This document shows positions 47,093-56,365 of a stretch of 64,000 nucleotides of DNA, piece by piece. Each line of letters starts with the position of its first letter. The stretch's first letter is position 1. The stretch comes from Leptospira sanjuanensis (GTDB taxonomy: Bacteria; Spirochaetota; Leptospiria; Leptospirales; Leptospiraceae): positions 744,001 through 808,000 of the forward strand of contig NZ_JAIZBG010000001.1 in NCBI RefSeq assembly GCF_022267325.1, given 5' to 3'. A program made the translations under genes and the position numbers. The notes beneath the pieces are model-generated. The model did not search any database. It worked only from the letters and a program-made list of their open reading frames with translations, and was not told the origin of the DNA.

Positions 47093-48119
47093 CTTAAATT
47101 TTCTAAGGATCGGCGGAAGAATTATTTTTCTCACTCTGGTATCCGCTTTAATGAGCTGCCTTGCTTATCAAGAGAAGAGAGAGGTCATTGAAAAGAATCA
47201 AATCGGTGAAATCAAAGAGATTCAGGATTTCGAAGTATCGGCTCCTGATGTCAGTGCAAATGCATTGGAATTCACGATTTATCAGAAGGGTGAAGTCAAG
47301 TATAAGGCAAAAGTAAAGAAAACAGTTTCACTAAAACGCGACAAGGACGGAAGACTTTGCGCAGTAGATTCTCAGGGTAAATGCGGGAGCTATTATGAAT
47401 CTTTAGCAATGGGTACGATTGCAACGGTTGGGATATGGATTCCCTTTGCTTTAGTATTTGAATGGATTCCAGCAATATTTAAAACCGGCGAATCCGTTAC
47501 CGAAGAAGAAATTAGTGAGTTAAAATCGATCAACCAATGTAAGCTTAAGAGTGGTGAAGCAGTGTTCGAATATCAAATTGGTGAAGGTAAAACGCACAAG
47601 GCTTCAGTTGCAAATTGTGTTGCATCAATTCCACTCAGTAATGAATTCAATTCGGCTTATGATATTTCTTATAGCTTATCGGTAAATGATGATCTTCGTG
47701 ATAAAGGCTCTATAAGATACTCTTCCGATGGCGGCCCGTTCGGAGTCATAGAAAGTCCTCGATTTTTAGCAATAAGAAAGAATGCTGATAGACTTCTTGC
47801 TAAAATATCCGCTGAAGAGAATCGAAAAGCTCAGATTGCGAACAAAGCTGAAAGAGAACGAAAAGTCACTCAGTGTTCGGCAATTGTAGCGGCTCTCAAT
47901 CCTTATTCACCAGACTTGGACCTGAACAGAGATGCAACGTGTTCTTTAACCTGTAATAAATACGCACGTATTCAATTTCCTCGCGAAACATACCGAATCC
48001 TTCCGGAATGCAATCGTCAGTGTCGAGAATGCTGGGATGTTTTTTCTGGTAAGTCTAACGGCTCCGGTCAACAAGTGGATTATTCCAAATTCGATCCAAG
48101 TGAAGTAAGGTCTTACTGA
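47079..48119 (+). CDS. lipoprotein with charged coiled-coil segment
   Basis: 346 residues from the ATG at 47079 (GAGGAAA upstream; an upstream in-frame ATG at 47049 would spoil the signal). The signal ends in a lipobox ALMSC (Cys near residue 25). A hydrophobic stretch near 115-135 may be a membrane segment. The C-terminal part is an Ala/Lys/Glu-rich helix and then a Cys-rich end with six Cys (CSLTC, CNRQCREC). Unknown function; it is co-transcribed with the TM2 gene. Confidence 0.65.
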   Translation: MKTINLNFLRIGGRIIFLTLVSALMSCLAYQEKREVIEKNQIGEIKEIQDFEVSAPDVSANALEFTIYQKGEVKYKAKVKKTVSLKRDKDGRLCAVDSQGKCGSYYESLAMGTIATVGIWIPFALVFEWIPAIFKTGESVTEEEISELKSINQCKLKSGEAVFEYQIGEGKTHKASVANCVASIPLSNEFNSAYDISYSLSVNDDLRDKGSIRYSSDGGPFGVIESPRFLAIRKNADRLLAKISAEENRKAQIANKAERERKVTQCSAIVAALNPYSPDLDLNRDATCSLTCNKYARIQFPRETYRILPECNRQCRECWDVFSGKSNGSGQQVDYSKFDPSEVRSY

Positions 48120-48153
48120 GTTCTCTTAATTAGTTCAATCAAAGGAATCATCT

Positions 48154-49101
48154 ATGCTCATTAAATACATCACTCAATTTAATACAGGAACTAAGCTTTA
48201 CAGAAACACTGTCTTTACAGCTTTCATTGGAATCTTACTCCTATTGATCGCAAATATCACTTCCAGAACCTCCTTTGCAGAGAGTAGTTCTTCGTTCACA
48301 TTCGCTTTTGGATTCCTGATTTCAACGGTGGCTATAGTTCTCCTGATTGTTTCAGCCGCCTTGAAGAGAGGTCCGATTTCAATTTACTTAGTTCTTATTT
48401 TCATTCTTCTTTTCAGTATGTTTCCACAGATGAACGACTCAAACTTTTACAGCATTTGGTATGATGAATCACCTGTAACGACTGAAGATTCTTTAAAGAT
48501 TTCCGGAGAGATATATACTGAAGGAGAGGTCTTGGTCAATGGAAAGTCTGTTGAACGCTTGGACAAGAAGTGGAGTATCAATTATCCTCTTAACCTCGGG
48601 GAGAATGCAATCAAGGTCGTCCTGAAACGTCCAAGTGGATTCGACAGGTTCTCGGAAGAGTTTAAAGTTGAACGAGTGACTAAGGAGGAATTAGCACGAC
48701 GTAAGGCAGAAGAAAAAGCAAATCAGTTGGCTTCAAAGAAGAAAGCTGAAGAGGATGCGAAAGAAGGACTGAAAGAAGCTAATGCGGCGGAACTTGCAGA
48801 GGGTTGTGAAAAGAATCCCGAGAAAATGGTTAAGATTGAAAACTTCAACTGGATTAAGGATGAAATCAATCAAACCTACTTCAAAGCATTGGTCTATAAT
48901 CCTTGTCCGATCCCTCTAAAAGATTTTCGGTTCCACATCGAGTATTTTGCTCCGAGTGGAACAAAAGTCGATTTTGGCTCTGAAGTTGTTTACGACAAGT
49001 TGGAGCCTGGAAAAAGAAAGTGGATGAAGTTTGCGAATTCTGTTTGGAATGAACAGGCAACGTCGGTTCAGCTTTCTATCCAGATCGCAAATAAGATGTG
49101 A
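48154..49101 (+). CDS. membrane protein with extracytoplasmic domains
   Basis: 315 residues: three hydrophobic segments within residues 18-100, then a small beta-sandwich-like segment (LKISGEIYTEGEVLVNGKSV), a Lys/Glu/Ala-rich helix near 175-215, and a C-terminal beta-rich domain with two Cys. Last gene of the 46466-49101 cluster, closed by the hairpin at 49131-49187. No family recognised. Confidence 0.6.
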   Translation: MLIKYITQFNTGTKLYRNTVFTAFIGILLLLIANITSRTSFAESSSSFTFAFGFLISTVAIVLLIVSAALKRGPISIYLVLIFILLFSMFPQMNDSNFYSIWYDESPVTTEDSLKISGEIYTEGEVLVNGKSVERLDKKWSINYPLNLGENAIKVVLKRPSGFDRFSEEFKVERVTKEELARRKAEEKANQLASKKKAEEDAKEGLKEANAAELAEGCEKNPEKMVKIENFNWIKDEINQTYFKALVYNPCPIPLKDFRFHIEYFAPSGTKVDFGSEVVYDKLEPGKRKWMKFANSVWNEQATSVQLSIQIANKM

Positions 49102-49130
49102 TTAATTTTCTTCGCTAAACTATTCTTTTT

Positions 49131-49187
49131 AAGATCCGGACTCATTGGATTAGTTTTTAATACGCTATTCTAATAAGTCCGGATCTT
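49131..49187. terminator. long hairpin after the envelope cluster
   Basis: A perfect 12-bp stem, AAGATCCGGACT (49131-49142) with its complement (49176-49187). The loop can extend the stem imperfectly. No T-run follows, so it may act as a terminator for either strand or as a processing site. Confidence 0.6.
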
Positions 49188-49367
49188 GTCCTACCGATTC
49201 GCGCTCCCAAATTTGTTCCTATACTGAATTCCGGTTCGGAACAGGTATTCCTACTGAAAATTATTCGCTCAAAGAAAGGATTTTCTATTCTTTCTAAAAA
49301 TTAAAAAAAATCCCCCTCCTCAAGTTTTTTTCCCACAGCCGGGCAAAACCCGAGGATACAATAGAAA

Positions 49368-52049
49368 ATGCCGTATAACGAAAGCTCTTCTGAGCAAGCA
49401 TTTACCCCCTACCTCCAAGCAACTTTTTCCTCCAAACCGGTTTCTGAACCAAAGGAAAAGTATTTTACCGAAAACCTTACCTACGTCGAGGAATTATCCA
49501 TTAGCGATTTCCTAAGCTTTTTAAAAGAAGGTCATTCCTTTGTTCCTGGAAAATTAAAAGAAGATCGAAAAAAAAGCGAAGCGTTCGAAAGCGGAAACTT
49601 AATCTGTTTGGATTTCGATAATGGCTGGAGTTTAGAAAGAGCAATCAGTGCTTTCCAAAACAATGCGATTGCGATCTATACGACCAAGAGTCATCGTAAA
49701 CCTAAAGGCATTTCTCCTGCTTGCGATCGCTATCGAGTCCTTTTGGTTTTACCATTTATTGCAACGAGAACAGTGTATGGATTAATTCTAAAACTTCTGC
49801 ATGAATTATATCCGTGTGACCAAAGCTGTAAAGACTTGGCGCGAGGCTATTTAACGTATGAGAACTCGGAGATTATTAAGTTCGATACGAATAATAGGCT
49901 TGATGTATGCCAACTTCTAAAATCAAAAGAAATTCAAAGGAATTTTCGAGAAACGATTAAAAAGGAAATTAAACTCCGGAAAGAATTCAAGAGTGAACTT
50001 GATTTCTATAAAGAACTTTATAAGCAAACAAAGTTCTGGCCGTCTTATTACCGCTTCTATAGTGGCGTCGTAAGAAATAGTGTCCTTTCTACCAACTCCT
50101 ATAGTATTAATATAGAGGTTGGTAAAAAAGGTCTTAATTTCCTTAAGGAAGTAAAGGAAACACCATTACCTTCTGACGCGGCGAAGAAAAGGTATCATAA
50201 AATTCGAAACTTTAACTTTGAATTTGTTTATAAAAACTGTCGATTGCTACCGATAGCTCATAATTCAAGTCATGATGAATTATTTCATATTGCGACGAAC
50301 TTAGCTCATGTCGAAGGAGGTAAGACGGAATTTACAATGATCAGTAAAGAGAGAGCTGAATCTATGAAAAAAGATGTTACGAAAAGCTCGAACATGTTTT
50401 CAGATATAGTAAAAAGAGAATATAAACCCTCGAACTGTTCTTCTTTTTGTAGATTTCATAAAAGTGGCGAATGCACCAATCAAGGAAATCTGATTACTCT
50501 TGAGAATGAAGAAAGGCTTCAAATTAAGAAATTAAAATTAGAAAGAAAATTGATTACGCTTGAAGAAGCCCGGACGAAGCTCAAAGAAATATTCGAGACG
50601 ACGGTTCAGTCTGGATTCTCTAATGCTATTCATATAATAAAAGCCCCGACTGGGACCGGAAAATCGACCTTACTTAATTCTATTCAAGAGACTGGACGAA
50701 GACAAGTCATTGTTTGCCCTCGGAATGAACTCTTAGACGGAATCGAGTCTGGTACTAAGTATCCGGTTCTTGATCCGATCCTTGAAAAGAAAGTGAAAAT
50801 TTATACGGATCACGGAATAAGCCATTCCTCGATAGTAGCACGGCCGGAATTAATGAAGGAGATTTTTACGGAATCAGAAGTGGAAAAGTATAAAGATTTC
50901 TTTAAAGATAGGAAAGAGGCTTTGAATTCGAATCCTCTTCGAATAACTCATGAAAGACTTTTGATAGACCCAAATATCCATGCGTTGTTGGATGATTCAG
51001 TAATTTTCATAGATGAAGACATTATGGATTCTCTGAATAAAATTGAGAGCGTATCTATTGATTCTGTTTTGCGATTTATTGGTATAATCGAAAAAAGCAA
51101 CGGATTCTCTCAATTAAAGGATCATTTAATGAATATTATTTCTTCTGAAAGAGGAAAAGTGATCCCGACAGAAGGATTCTTTCTCGGAGAAGATGAAGTT
51201 AGATCATTGAACGGAAAAATTCTAAATAGTATTCAATTTAGAAAAAGGAATCAGGTAAATTTGCCTAATTTCAATATTTATAATTTTCTTAACATGGATT
51301 ATTTCTATGTATGTGATAAACGGCAGAAAGTTCATTTTGTGAGAGAAAGAACTCTTCCATCTAATGCGAAAATAATTATTTTATCGGCAACTCCGGAGAT
51401 AAACTCTTATAAAAAGAAATTCGGGGAGCGCGTTAATTTTCATTCCGTTGGTGAGATAAAGACGAAAGCGAAATTAACTCAATTTAATAGTAGGAGTTTT
51501 TCGAGAACAGCGATGGCAGATGAGAAATGTAAGAAGAAGGCGGATTCGATAGTCGAGGTTCTAAAAAAGAAAGGCTGGAAGGTCATTTCATATAAGAAAT
51601 TTGAAGAAGAATATAAATTAGATAGTAATTTCTATTCTTCTGAGGGTAAGAACTCGCTCTCTGGTCAAAACCTACTCGTTGTTGGAACACCGAATATGAA
51701 CGTTATCCATTTAATGTTGAAAAGTGCCGCTCTTGGTTATGATTATGAAAGCATCGCCGATTATCACGAAGTGGGTAGTGAAAAAATTGAATTCGACGGT
51801 TTTGAATTTCCAATAAAGCCTCTTTCGAAAGATCCAAACATACTGGAACTTCAACTCCACCACACTCAGAAACATTTATTGCAAGTTGTAGGACGAGCAC
51901 GGTATCTTGAGAATGATTGCAACGTAGTTTTGTTTTCGAATTTCCCACTCTACGAATTCGAGCAAAATCCTGAGAAGAACTTTGAGTTGATTCTAAATCA
52001 AATAAGGTCAATGGGAAACACTGACGATTCGCTTAAAGAAGCTTGCTGA
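49368..52049 (+). CDS. primase-helicase replication protein (AEP plus superfamily 2 helicase)
   Basis: 893 residues. Residues 70-190 form an archaeo-eukaryotic-type primase: LICLDFDNG (Asp-x-Asp), YTTKSHR (SxH), DRYRVLLVLP and an ARGYL segment. A Cys cluster (CSSFC..CTNQG) lies near 360. The C-terminal half is a helicase with APTGTGKST (Walker A), FIDEDIM (Walker B), ILSATPE (motif III) and VVGRARY (motif VI). Such fusions start replication of plasmids and phages, so this suggests that the region was once an autonomous replicon. Residues of about 233-271 are encoded by the palindromic element described at 50064-50180. Confidence 0.82.
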   Translation: MPYNESSSEQAFTPYLQATFSSKPVSEPKEKYFTENLTYVEELSISDFLSFLKEGHSFVPGKLKEDRKKSEAFESGNLICLDFDNGWSLERAISAFQNNAIAIYTTKSHRKPKGISPACDRYRVLLVLPFIATRTVYGLILKLLHELYPCDQSCKDLARGYLTYENSEIIKFDTNNRLDVCQLLKSKEIQRNFRETIKKEIKLRKEFKSELDFYKELYKQTKFWPSYYRFYSGVVRNSVLSTNSYSINIEVGKKGLNFLKEVKETPLPSDAAKKRYHKIRNFNFEFVYKNCRLLPIAHNSSHDELFHIATNLAHVEGGKTEFTMISKERAESMKKDVTKSSNMFSDIVKREYKPSNCSSFCRFHKSGECTNQGNLITLENEERLQIKKLKLERKLITLEEARTKLKEIFETTVQSGFSNAIHIIKAPTGTGKSTLLNSIQETGRRQVIVCPRNELLDGIESGTKYPVLDPILEKKVKIYTDHGISHSSIVARPELMKEIFTESEVEKYKDFFKDRKEALNSNPLRITHERLLIDPNIHALLDDSVIFIDEDIMDSLNKIESVSIDSVLRFIGIIEKSNGFSQLKDHLMNIISSERGKVIPTEGFFLGEDEVRSLNGKILNSIQFRKRNQVNLPNFNIYNFLNMDYFYVCDKRQKVHFVRERTLPSNAKIIILSATPEINSYKKKFGERVNFHSVGEIKTKAKLTQFNSRSFSRTAMADEKCKKKADSIVEVLKKKGWKVISYKKFEEEYKLDSNFYSSEGKNSLSGQNLLVVGTPNMNVIHLMLKSAALGYDYESIADYHEVGSEKIEFDGFEFPIKPLSKDPNILELQLHHTQKHLLQVVGRARYLENDCNVVLFSNFPLYEFEQNPEKNFELILNQIRSMGNTDDSLKEAC
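50064..50180 (+). repeat. palindromic repeat, copy C, in frame inside the primase-helicase gene
   Basis: 117 bp (39 codons), starting GGCGTC and ending GACGCG like copy B. It has the same nested structure: outer GCGTC/GACGC, GTGTCC facing GGAAACAC, and ACCAACTCCTATA facing TATAGAGGTTGGT, then a run of A's. The length is a multiple of three and the frame has no stop, so the reading frame passes straight through. Confidence 0.7.
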
Positions 52050-52063
52050 TTCCTTTTCCGTAG

Positions 52064-52091
52064 CCGGGTAGAATTCTTCGCCCGGTTTTTT
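52064..52091 (+). terminator. intrinsic terminator after the primase-helicase gene
   Basis: CCGGG (52064-52068) pairs with CCCGG (52081-52085) around a 12-base loop and is followed by six T's. Confidence 0.75.
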
Positions 52092-52179
52092 CTCCTTCCT
52101 CTCAAAAAAAATTCACACAATCCACCAATTAGCACGGATACTATAAAAAAGTAACTTCAGTCTTAATTGGAGGACTTGA

Positions 52180-52893
52180 ATGAATAAGAAGACTAATATA
52201 GAATGGGCGGATGCAACTTGGAATCCGACTTTTGGATGCACGAAGGTGAGTGCAGGATGCGCGCATTGTTACGCGGAGACTTGGACTAAGGAAAAGAGTT
52301 TAGGAGATTTCTCGAATGTTATAACGAAACCTTCTGCTTTAAACTATCCTTATAAAGAAAAAGAGCCAACGGTTTACTTTGTGAACTCTATGAGCGATTT
52401 ATTCCATGAAGACGTTCCCACGGAGTTTATCCTAAAAGTTTTTCGAGTTATGCGGGAAACTCCCTGGCATACTTATTTGATTTTGACGAAGAGGCCTGAG
52501 CGACTCGTTGAATTGGATAATGAGCTTATATGGGCACCGAATATTTGGATGGGTGTTTCAGTAGAGAATGATAAAGTTTATGACCGAATTGATTTATTGA
52601 GACAATGTAGTTCTTTTAATAAATGGCTATCGATCGAGCCGTTATTAGGAAGCGTAAAAGATATCGATTTGGAAGACATTGATTGGGTTGTAGTCGGTGG
52701 TGAGTCGGGACGGAAGGCAAGACCAATGAAGAAGGAATGGGTGGAAGAAATTTTATCTGCGTGTCGAGAGAAGTTGATACCTTTCTTTTTTAAGCAATGG
52801 GGCGGGGTGAATAAGTGGGAGACTGGACGGTTGTTGAATGGAGTTGAATATAATGAGTTTCCGGAAGGGGTTAAGCTGAAGAAAGCGGCTTAA
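52180..52893 (+). CDS. Gp37/Gp68 (DUF5131) family protein
   Basis: 237 residues with the family's full pattern: [25 protein letters not shown] at the start (Cys-x6-Cys-x2-Cys), [44 protein letters not shown] and FFFKQWGG near the end. The Cys cluster resembles a radical-SAM-like iron-sulphur site. It is carried by phages and mobile elements, and its function is not established. It supports a phage or plasmid origin for 43-55 kb. Confidence 0.88.
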   Translation: MNKKTNIEWADATWNPTFGCTKVSAGCAHCYAETWTKEKSLGDFSNVITKPSALNYPYKEKEPTVYFVNSMSDLFHEDVPTEFILKVFRVMRETPWHTYLILTKRPERLVELDNELIWAPNIWMGVSVENDKVYDRIDLLRQCSSFNKWLSIEPLLGSVKDIDLEDIDWVVVGGESGRKARPMKKEWVEEILSACREKLIPFFFKQWGGVNKWETGRLLNGVEYNEFPEGVKLKKAA

Positions 52894-52947
52894 TTTTTAA
52901 AAGGCCTACTTCCATTTGAAAAGTGGAAATAGGCTTTCAGAGATAGA

Positions 52948-53436
52948 TTAAAGGTATTCTTCGAAATCGATTGAAAATAAAATAAAGGGATTCTTAGATT
53001 CATCCAATCTGGAAATTATTTTGAGAGTCTTTGAAGTAATGTTTCCATCATTGAAAAAATTAATTTCAAAGAAATACGGAGTTCCGTCCAAGTCTTTAAT
53101 TTTATCGTTAATTCCTTTCTCAAGGATTTCATGAAATATTTTATTCATTTCATTTTCTCTTGATTTAGAAGAAGATAAATTTTTAACGACTTCATATAAG
53201 TGGCTTGTTATATAAACCGGAAAATCAAATGAGTAAATAAAAGTGTATGAATACACAGGATTGATATCTGAAATTTCAATGACATCTTCTACCTCAAGGG
53301 CTTCAGCCCACGTAAATTTTATATCATCAAATCCTATATCTAAAATCATTGAATTGATTTGATCTAAAGAATAATTTTCTTTTTCCAATTTTTCTACATA
53401 CTCATCAAGGTCTTTTGTGCTTGTGAACGTCTGCAT
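52948..53436 (-). CDS. acidic hypothetical protein, paralogue 1
   Basis: 162 residues, acidic. The C-terminal 100 residues align by eye with the protein at 53754-54155: FPVYITSHLYE with YPVMITGEVLD, a helix ending HEIL/GEIL, and SKTLKIISR..PFILFS with TKKLKIKSH..PIIIIS. The first 60 residues are specific to this copy. No known family. A short inverted repeat (TAGCACT, 53460-53484) lies just upstream and may be an operator. Confidence 0.55.
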   Translation of the reverse strand: MQTFTSTKDLDEYVEKLEKENYSLDQINSMILDIGFDDIKFTWAEALEVEDVIEISDINPVYSYTFIYSFDFPVYITSHLYEVVKNLSSSKSRENEMNKIFHEILEKGINDKIKDLDGTPYFFEINFFNDGNITSKTLKIISRLDESKNPFILFSIDFEEYL

Positions 53437-53544
53437 TAGCTTCTCTCCAAAATTATATTTAGCACTCTCGCGTTTAAAGTGCTATATTCGAGTTTGCCAT
53501 TGTTGGAAATTGACCTGACCAGTCAAGTAAAAAAATAAAAAAGG

Positions 53545-53582
53545 ATCCATCAGTATATTATGTTATTACGATGGATGCTTAT
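53545..53582. terminator. hairpin in the 53437-53753 gap
   Basis: ATCCATC (53545-53551) and GATGGAT (53570-53576) form a stem that is followed by a T-rich run on the plus strand and preceded by an A-run, so it could end transcription on either strand. The remaining 317-base gap holds an inverted repeat at 53460-53484 and nothing else recognised. Confidence 0.45.
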
Positions 53583-53753
53583 TTTTTAGACTAAATGTTT
53601 TGGAAAGGATCGCGCAGTAGTTACTTAAGTCTAAATTTGATTTTATAAAGGCTTAAAATCATTACGCATTATAGGTTAGAGCTTGTGACAACCATTTTGC
53701 AAAAAAGAATTATTTTTAGAGTTTGGTAGAAGAATTATACTTTGAGAGCTGAA

Positions 53754-54155
53754 TTAATACCCGAACTCTTCCTTCGGAAGTGAAATGATGATAATCGGCT
53801 CCCTTGAAGTTCCAAAATGACTCTTAATTTTTAACTTCTTAGTTAACGTCTCACCCTTATAATCATATCGGATTAGGAAAGTTTGCGTTGCAGGCTCCAT
53901 GAATTCTAATTTTCCGAATAAGCTCTTAGTCAAAATCTCGCCGACGATTTCGTGGTAACTAAACTTCGGATCTTTTGTATGATTGATTGAAATGATGAAG
54001 TCCAGAACCTCTCCGGTAATCATAACTGGATATTTATAAATGATTTTTGACATCTCATGATAGATAGAGTCATTTAGGTCGTATAAGATCTCATCATCGA
54101 AGGCTTCATCAAGAGAGTAGAATTCAGTATTTGATATGTTATCATTTTCGTTCAT
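53754..54155 (-). CDS. acidic hypothetical protein, paralogue 2
   Basis: 133 residues, related to the protein at 52948-53436 over its last 100 residues. The N-terminus is very acidic. It starts 32 bases downstream of the tyrosine recombinase gene on the same strand, so it may be co-transcribed with it. Acidic proteins in mobile elements are sometimes anti-restriction DNA mimics, but nothing specific shows this here. Confidence 0.55.
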   Translation of the reverse strand: MNENDNISNTEFYSLDEAFDDEILYDLNDSIYHEMSKIIYKYPVMITGEVLDFIISINHTKDPKFSYHEIVGEILTKSLFGKLEFMEPATQTFLIRYDYKGETLTKKLKIKSHFGTSREPIIIISLPKEEFGY

Positions 54156-54187
54156 TGTTTAAATATATTTTGTGAGTTCAAAAAGAA

Positions 54188-54853
54188 TTACTCCCAAGAT
54201 TTCAAGTGTCGTGAGCCGTCGTAGAAGGGTTGGGTATAGAATTTACTCGTAGTGACTGGAGAAGAATGACCGAGAACCTTCTGAGCCGCGATCGAGCCAG
54301 CCTCAGCAAGTAATTTAATTCCAACTGTGTGTCTTAGCGCATGACAATGAATATTCCTTCCTTGACACGTCTTAACACCCCAAGATGAAACAACGTATTG
54401 GAGTCCTCGCTTTGAGAGGGGAGATCGATGAACTTGGTGTCTCTTAGGCAAGGATTGAAAGAAGAAATCAGATTTGATTTCGAATCGGGAGTGATAGCCG
54501 CGAATTTCTGCAATGAGTTCACTCGACAAAACGGAGTAACCGAGGCTCCCGCCTTTCTTGATATACTTGAGGAGTATTTCGCCTGACGGACCTTCTAAGA
54601 GGTTGGAAAAGCGACTATTAACCACTTCTTTAGCTCTTAAGCCAGTTTGCGACATGAAGTGGAAGATAGCGCGGTTCCGGAAAGATTCTTCGTTCGATGG
54701 ATCTGCGAATCGTTGAAGTAGGGCTTTCATAGTTTGATTGGATAAGCCTTTGGCGAATCCGGAAGAGGAAGATGGCGGCGATCCAGATGAATCTTTCCGA
54801 ACCTTCTTTTTTAAAGATTCGAAATTGAGGATTTTTGCTGTATTTGAGTTCAT
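54188..54853 (-). CDS. tyrosine recombinase, catalytic domain only
   Basis: 221 residues. The catalytic residues are visible: Arg in SQTGLRAKEV, a Lys in IKKGGS, HCHALRHTVG (His-x-x-Arg-His), LGHSSP (His) and the Tyr of TSKFYTQ. The usual SAM-like core-binding domain is absent; instead there are about 40 Ser/Lys-rich residues. Such short forms occur in plasmid resolution and in phase-variation recombinases. The start codon sits in a 36-bp perfect palindrome, which may be its operator or its own recombination site. Confidence 0.8.
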   Translation of the reverse strand: MNSNTAKILNFESLKKKVRKDSSGSPPSSSSGFAKGLSNQTMKALLQRFADPSNEESFRNRAIFHFMSQTGLRAKEVVNSRFSNLLEGPSGEILLKYIKKGGSLGYSVLSSELIAEIRGYHSRFEIKSDFFFQSLPKRHQVHRSPLSKRGLQYVVSSWGVKTCQGRNIHCHALRHTVGIKLLAEAGSIAAQKVLGHSSPVTTSKFYTQPFYDGSRHLKSWE

Positions 54854-54887
54854 TTTGAGTACTATACATTTGTATAGTACTCAAAAT
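54852..54887. promoter_or_regulatory. 36-bp perfect palindrome over the recombinase start
   Basis: Two 17-base arms (left from 54852, core GAGTACTATACA; right arm to 54887) are exact complements around a 2-base centre. The start codon of the recombinase (54851-54853) lies at its left edge. It is the longest perfect inverted repeat I found in the window. Confidence 0.8.
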
Positions 54888-55109
54888 GTTCGTAAAGCAT
54901 TATTTTTTCAATCCTTATCGTAAGTTTGCTAAGTTCTTATGCCTTTCAATTGCTGAATTAAAGTCGAGCGAGCGGGATGAAATGCAGATCTAATTTTCAG
55001 AGTGATTTTACAATTGTGGTATTCTTAGAAGCAAAAGTGAGAATGCGATTACCTGGGATATTTATTCTTTACACAATACAATATAAAACGAATATTCAAT
55101 AAATTATTA

Positions 55110-56012
55110 TTGGGACTTTATATGGATAAGCTTATTGACTCTTTAGGGAATTTTTTAGAACGATTCTTCGATCCAATCGCGATACGGTATATCATTTCAT
55201 TCATCTTTTTTCATAAAGAAGCGTTTTACTTTTTAATAACTAACCATTACGAACCAGTAGAAAATTTGCTATACTTTAAAAATCATTTAAACTATATTCC
55301 ATGCTGGGGGAAGGGTTTTTTCAGTTATTACGTTCCACCTCTTGTCATTTCTTTAGCTTGGCTTTTTGCGTTTCCTTATATAAAGAATTGGATCTATTAT
55401 TATTTGGAATGGCTAAAAGTTGAAGGTATCAATAAAATTAATCGAGCTAAGCTGAAAATAAAACATGGCTCTTTCACACTTGAAGAGATTGAAAATGAAT
55501 GGAGATCAAAAATGCATACTCTGAGTGAAAAGTATAATATGATTCATAACGATACAATAATTGGATTAAAACAAAGGCTTAAAATAACTGGTGACGTTGA
55601 AATAATGAGAGTCGGAGTCGATTTAAGAGTAGGAGATTGGATAATCGGCGACGTAAATGGTTCTGCATCTATTGCTATTGTTTCAAATTTTCCAGATTTA
55701 TCTCAAGAAAAGTCTTATGAGACTTTCAATTTCCCGAGTAAAATCTTCGGCTTAGTTATTGAGAAGTATGAGAATGGATTGGGTGCGGTTCAAAGATCAG
55801 GAAAGGTTGGCAATTATTATAAGGATCTTGCTAATCTTTCTGATTCTAATAAAAAAGAAATTTATCTTTCAGTTAACGCGAACGGTAAAGCGGTAAATTT
55901 ACAGGAAATAGATTCACGAAACGTTTCTGTTCAAATTGGATCTATTGTTGAATCTTTTTTAGAAATAAACCCGCGCGTGGCTCATGCCGAAGTCGGTCGA
56001 CGTGGATTCTAA
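55110..56012 (+). CDS. membrane protein of unknown function
   Basis: 300 residues; the ATG at 55122 is an alternative to the TTG at 55110. Two hydrophobic segments (about residues 25-45 and 75-100) are followed by a charged helix and a C-terminal soluble domain with repeated small beta-strands (VGVDLRVGDWIIGDVNG). No family recognised. It stands alone. Confidence 0.55.
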   Translation: MGLYMDKLIDSLGNFLERFFDPIAIRYIISFIFFHKEAFYFLITNHYEPVENLLYFKNHLNYIPCWGKGFFSYYVPPLVISLAWLFAFPYIKNWIYYYLEWLKVEGINKINRAKLKIKHGSFTLEEIENEWRSKMHTLSEKYNMIHNDTIIGLKQRLKITGDVEIMRVGVDLRVGDWIIGDVNGSASIAIVSNFPDLSQEKSYETFNFPSKIFGLVIEKYENGLGAVQRSGKVGNYYKDLANLSDSNKKEIYLSVNANGKAVNLQEIDSRNVSVQIGSIVESFLEINPRVAHAEVGRRGF

Positions 56013-56365
56013 GTTATTTTCAACTGCACGAAATTACCAGAAAGGTGCAGTTGATTCATTCCCAGCTTGATCCTTGGGTCGAATCAGATTAGTTTAGAAA
56101 GTTTCAATAAACGAAAGTCCGAGCAAAATTCGTAATTCTGTGACAAGCAGATCACTCCTCTTTTGAGAAACCGGGCAGAAGTATGATATATTAGGAGATC
56201 TCGAATTTCCTAAAAAAAGAAAATTTGGTCGTAGTCAAATAGAATGAGTTGAAGAGAGGAATCAGACTTTTATTCTATTCGGATATATGACTCAAAAGAA
56301 ACGGAGTTTGGGTTTTCGAGTCATCAATAGTTCGATTCGATTTTTTGAATTCGGATAAGGATACG
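56013..56365. other. 353-base intergenic region with a hairpin
   Basis: A 10-bp perfect hairpin (56020-56029 with 56045-56054) closes the upstream gene. The rest should contain the promoter of the AraC gene; no clear consensus and no other gene were seen. Confidence 0.45.

Noticed and set aside
54852..54887. Hairpin telomere site with protelomerase
   Set aside because: The recombinase has the ordinary tyrosine recombinase catalytic set and no telomere-resolvase features; the palindrome is reported only as an unexplained site.
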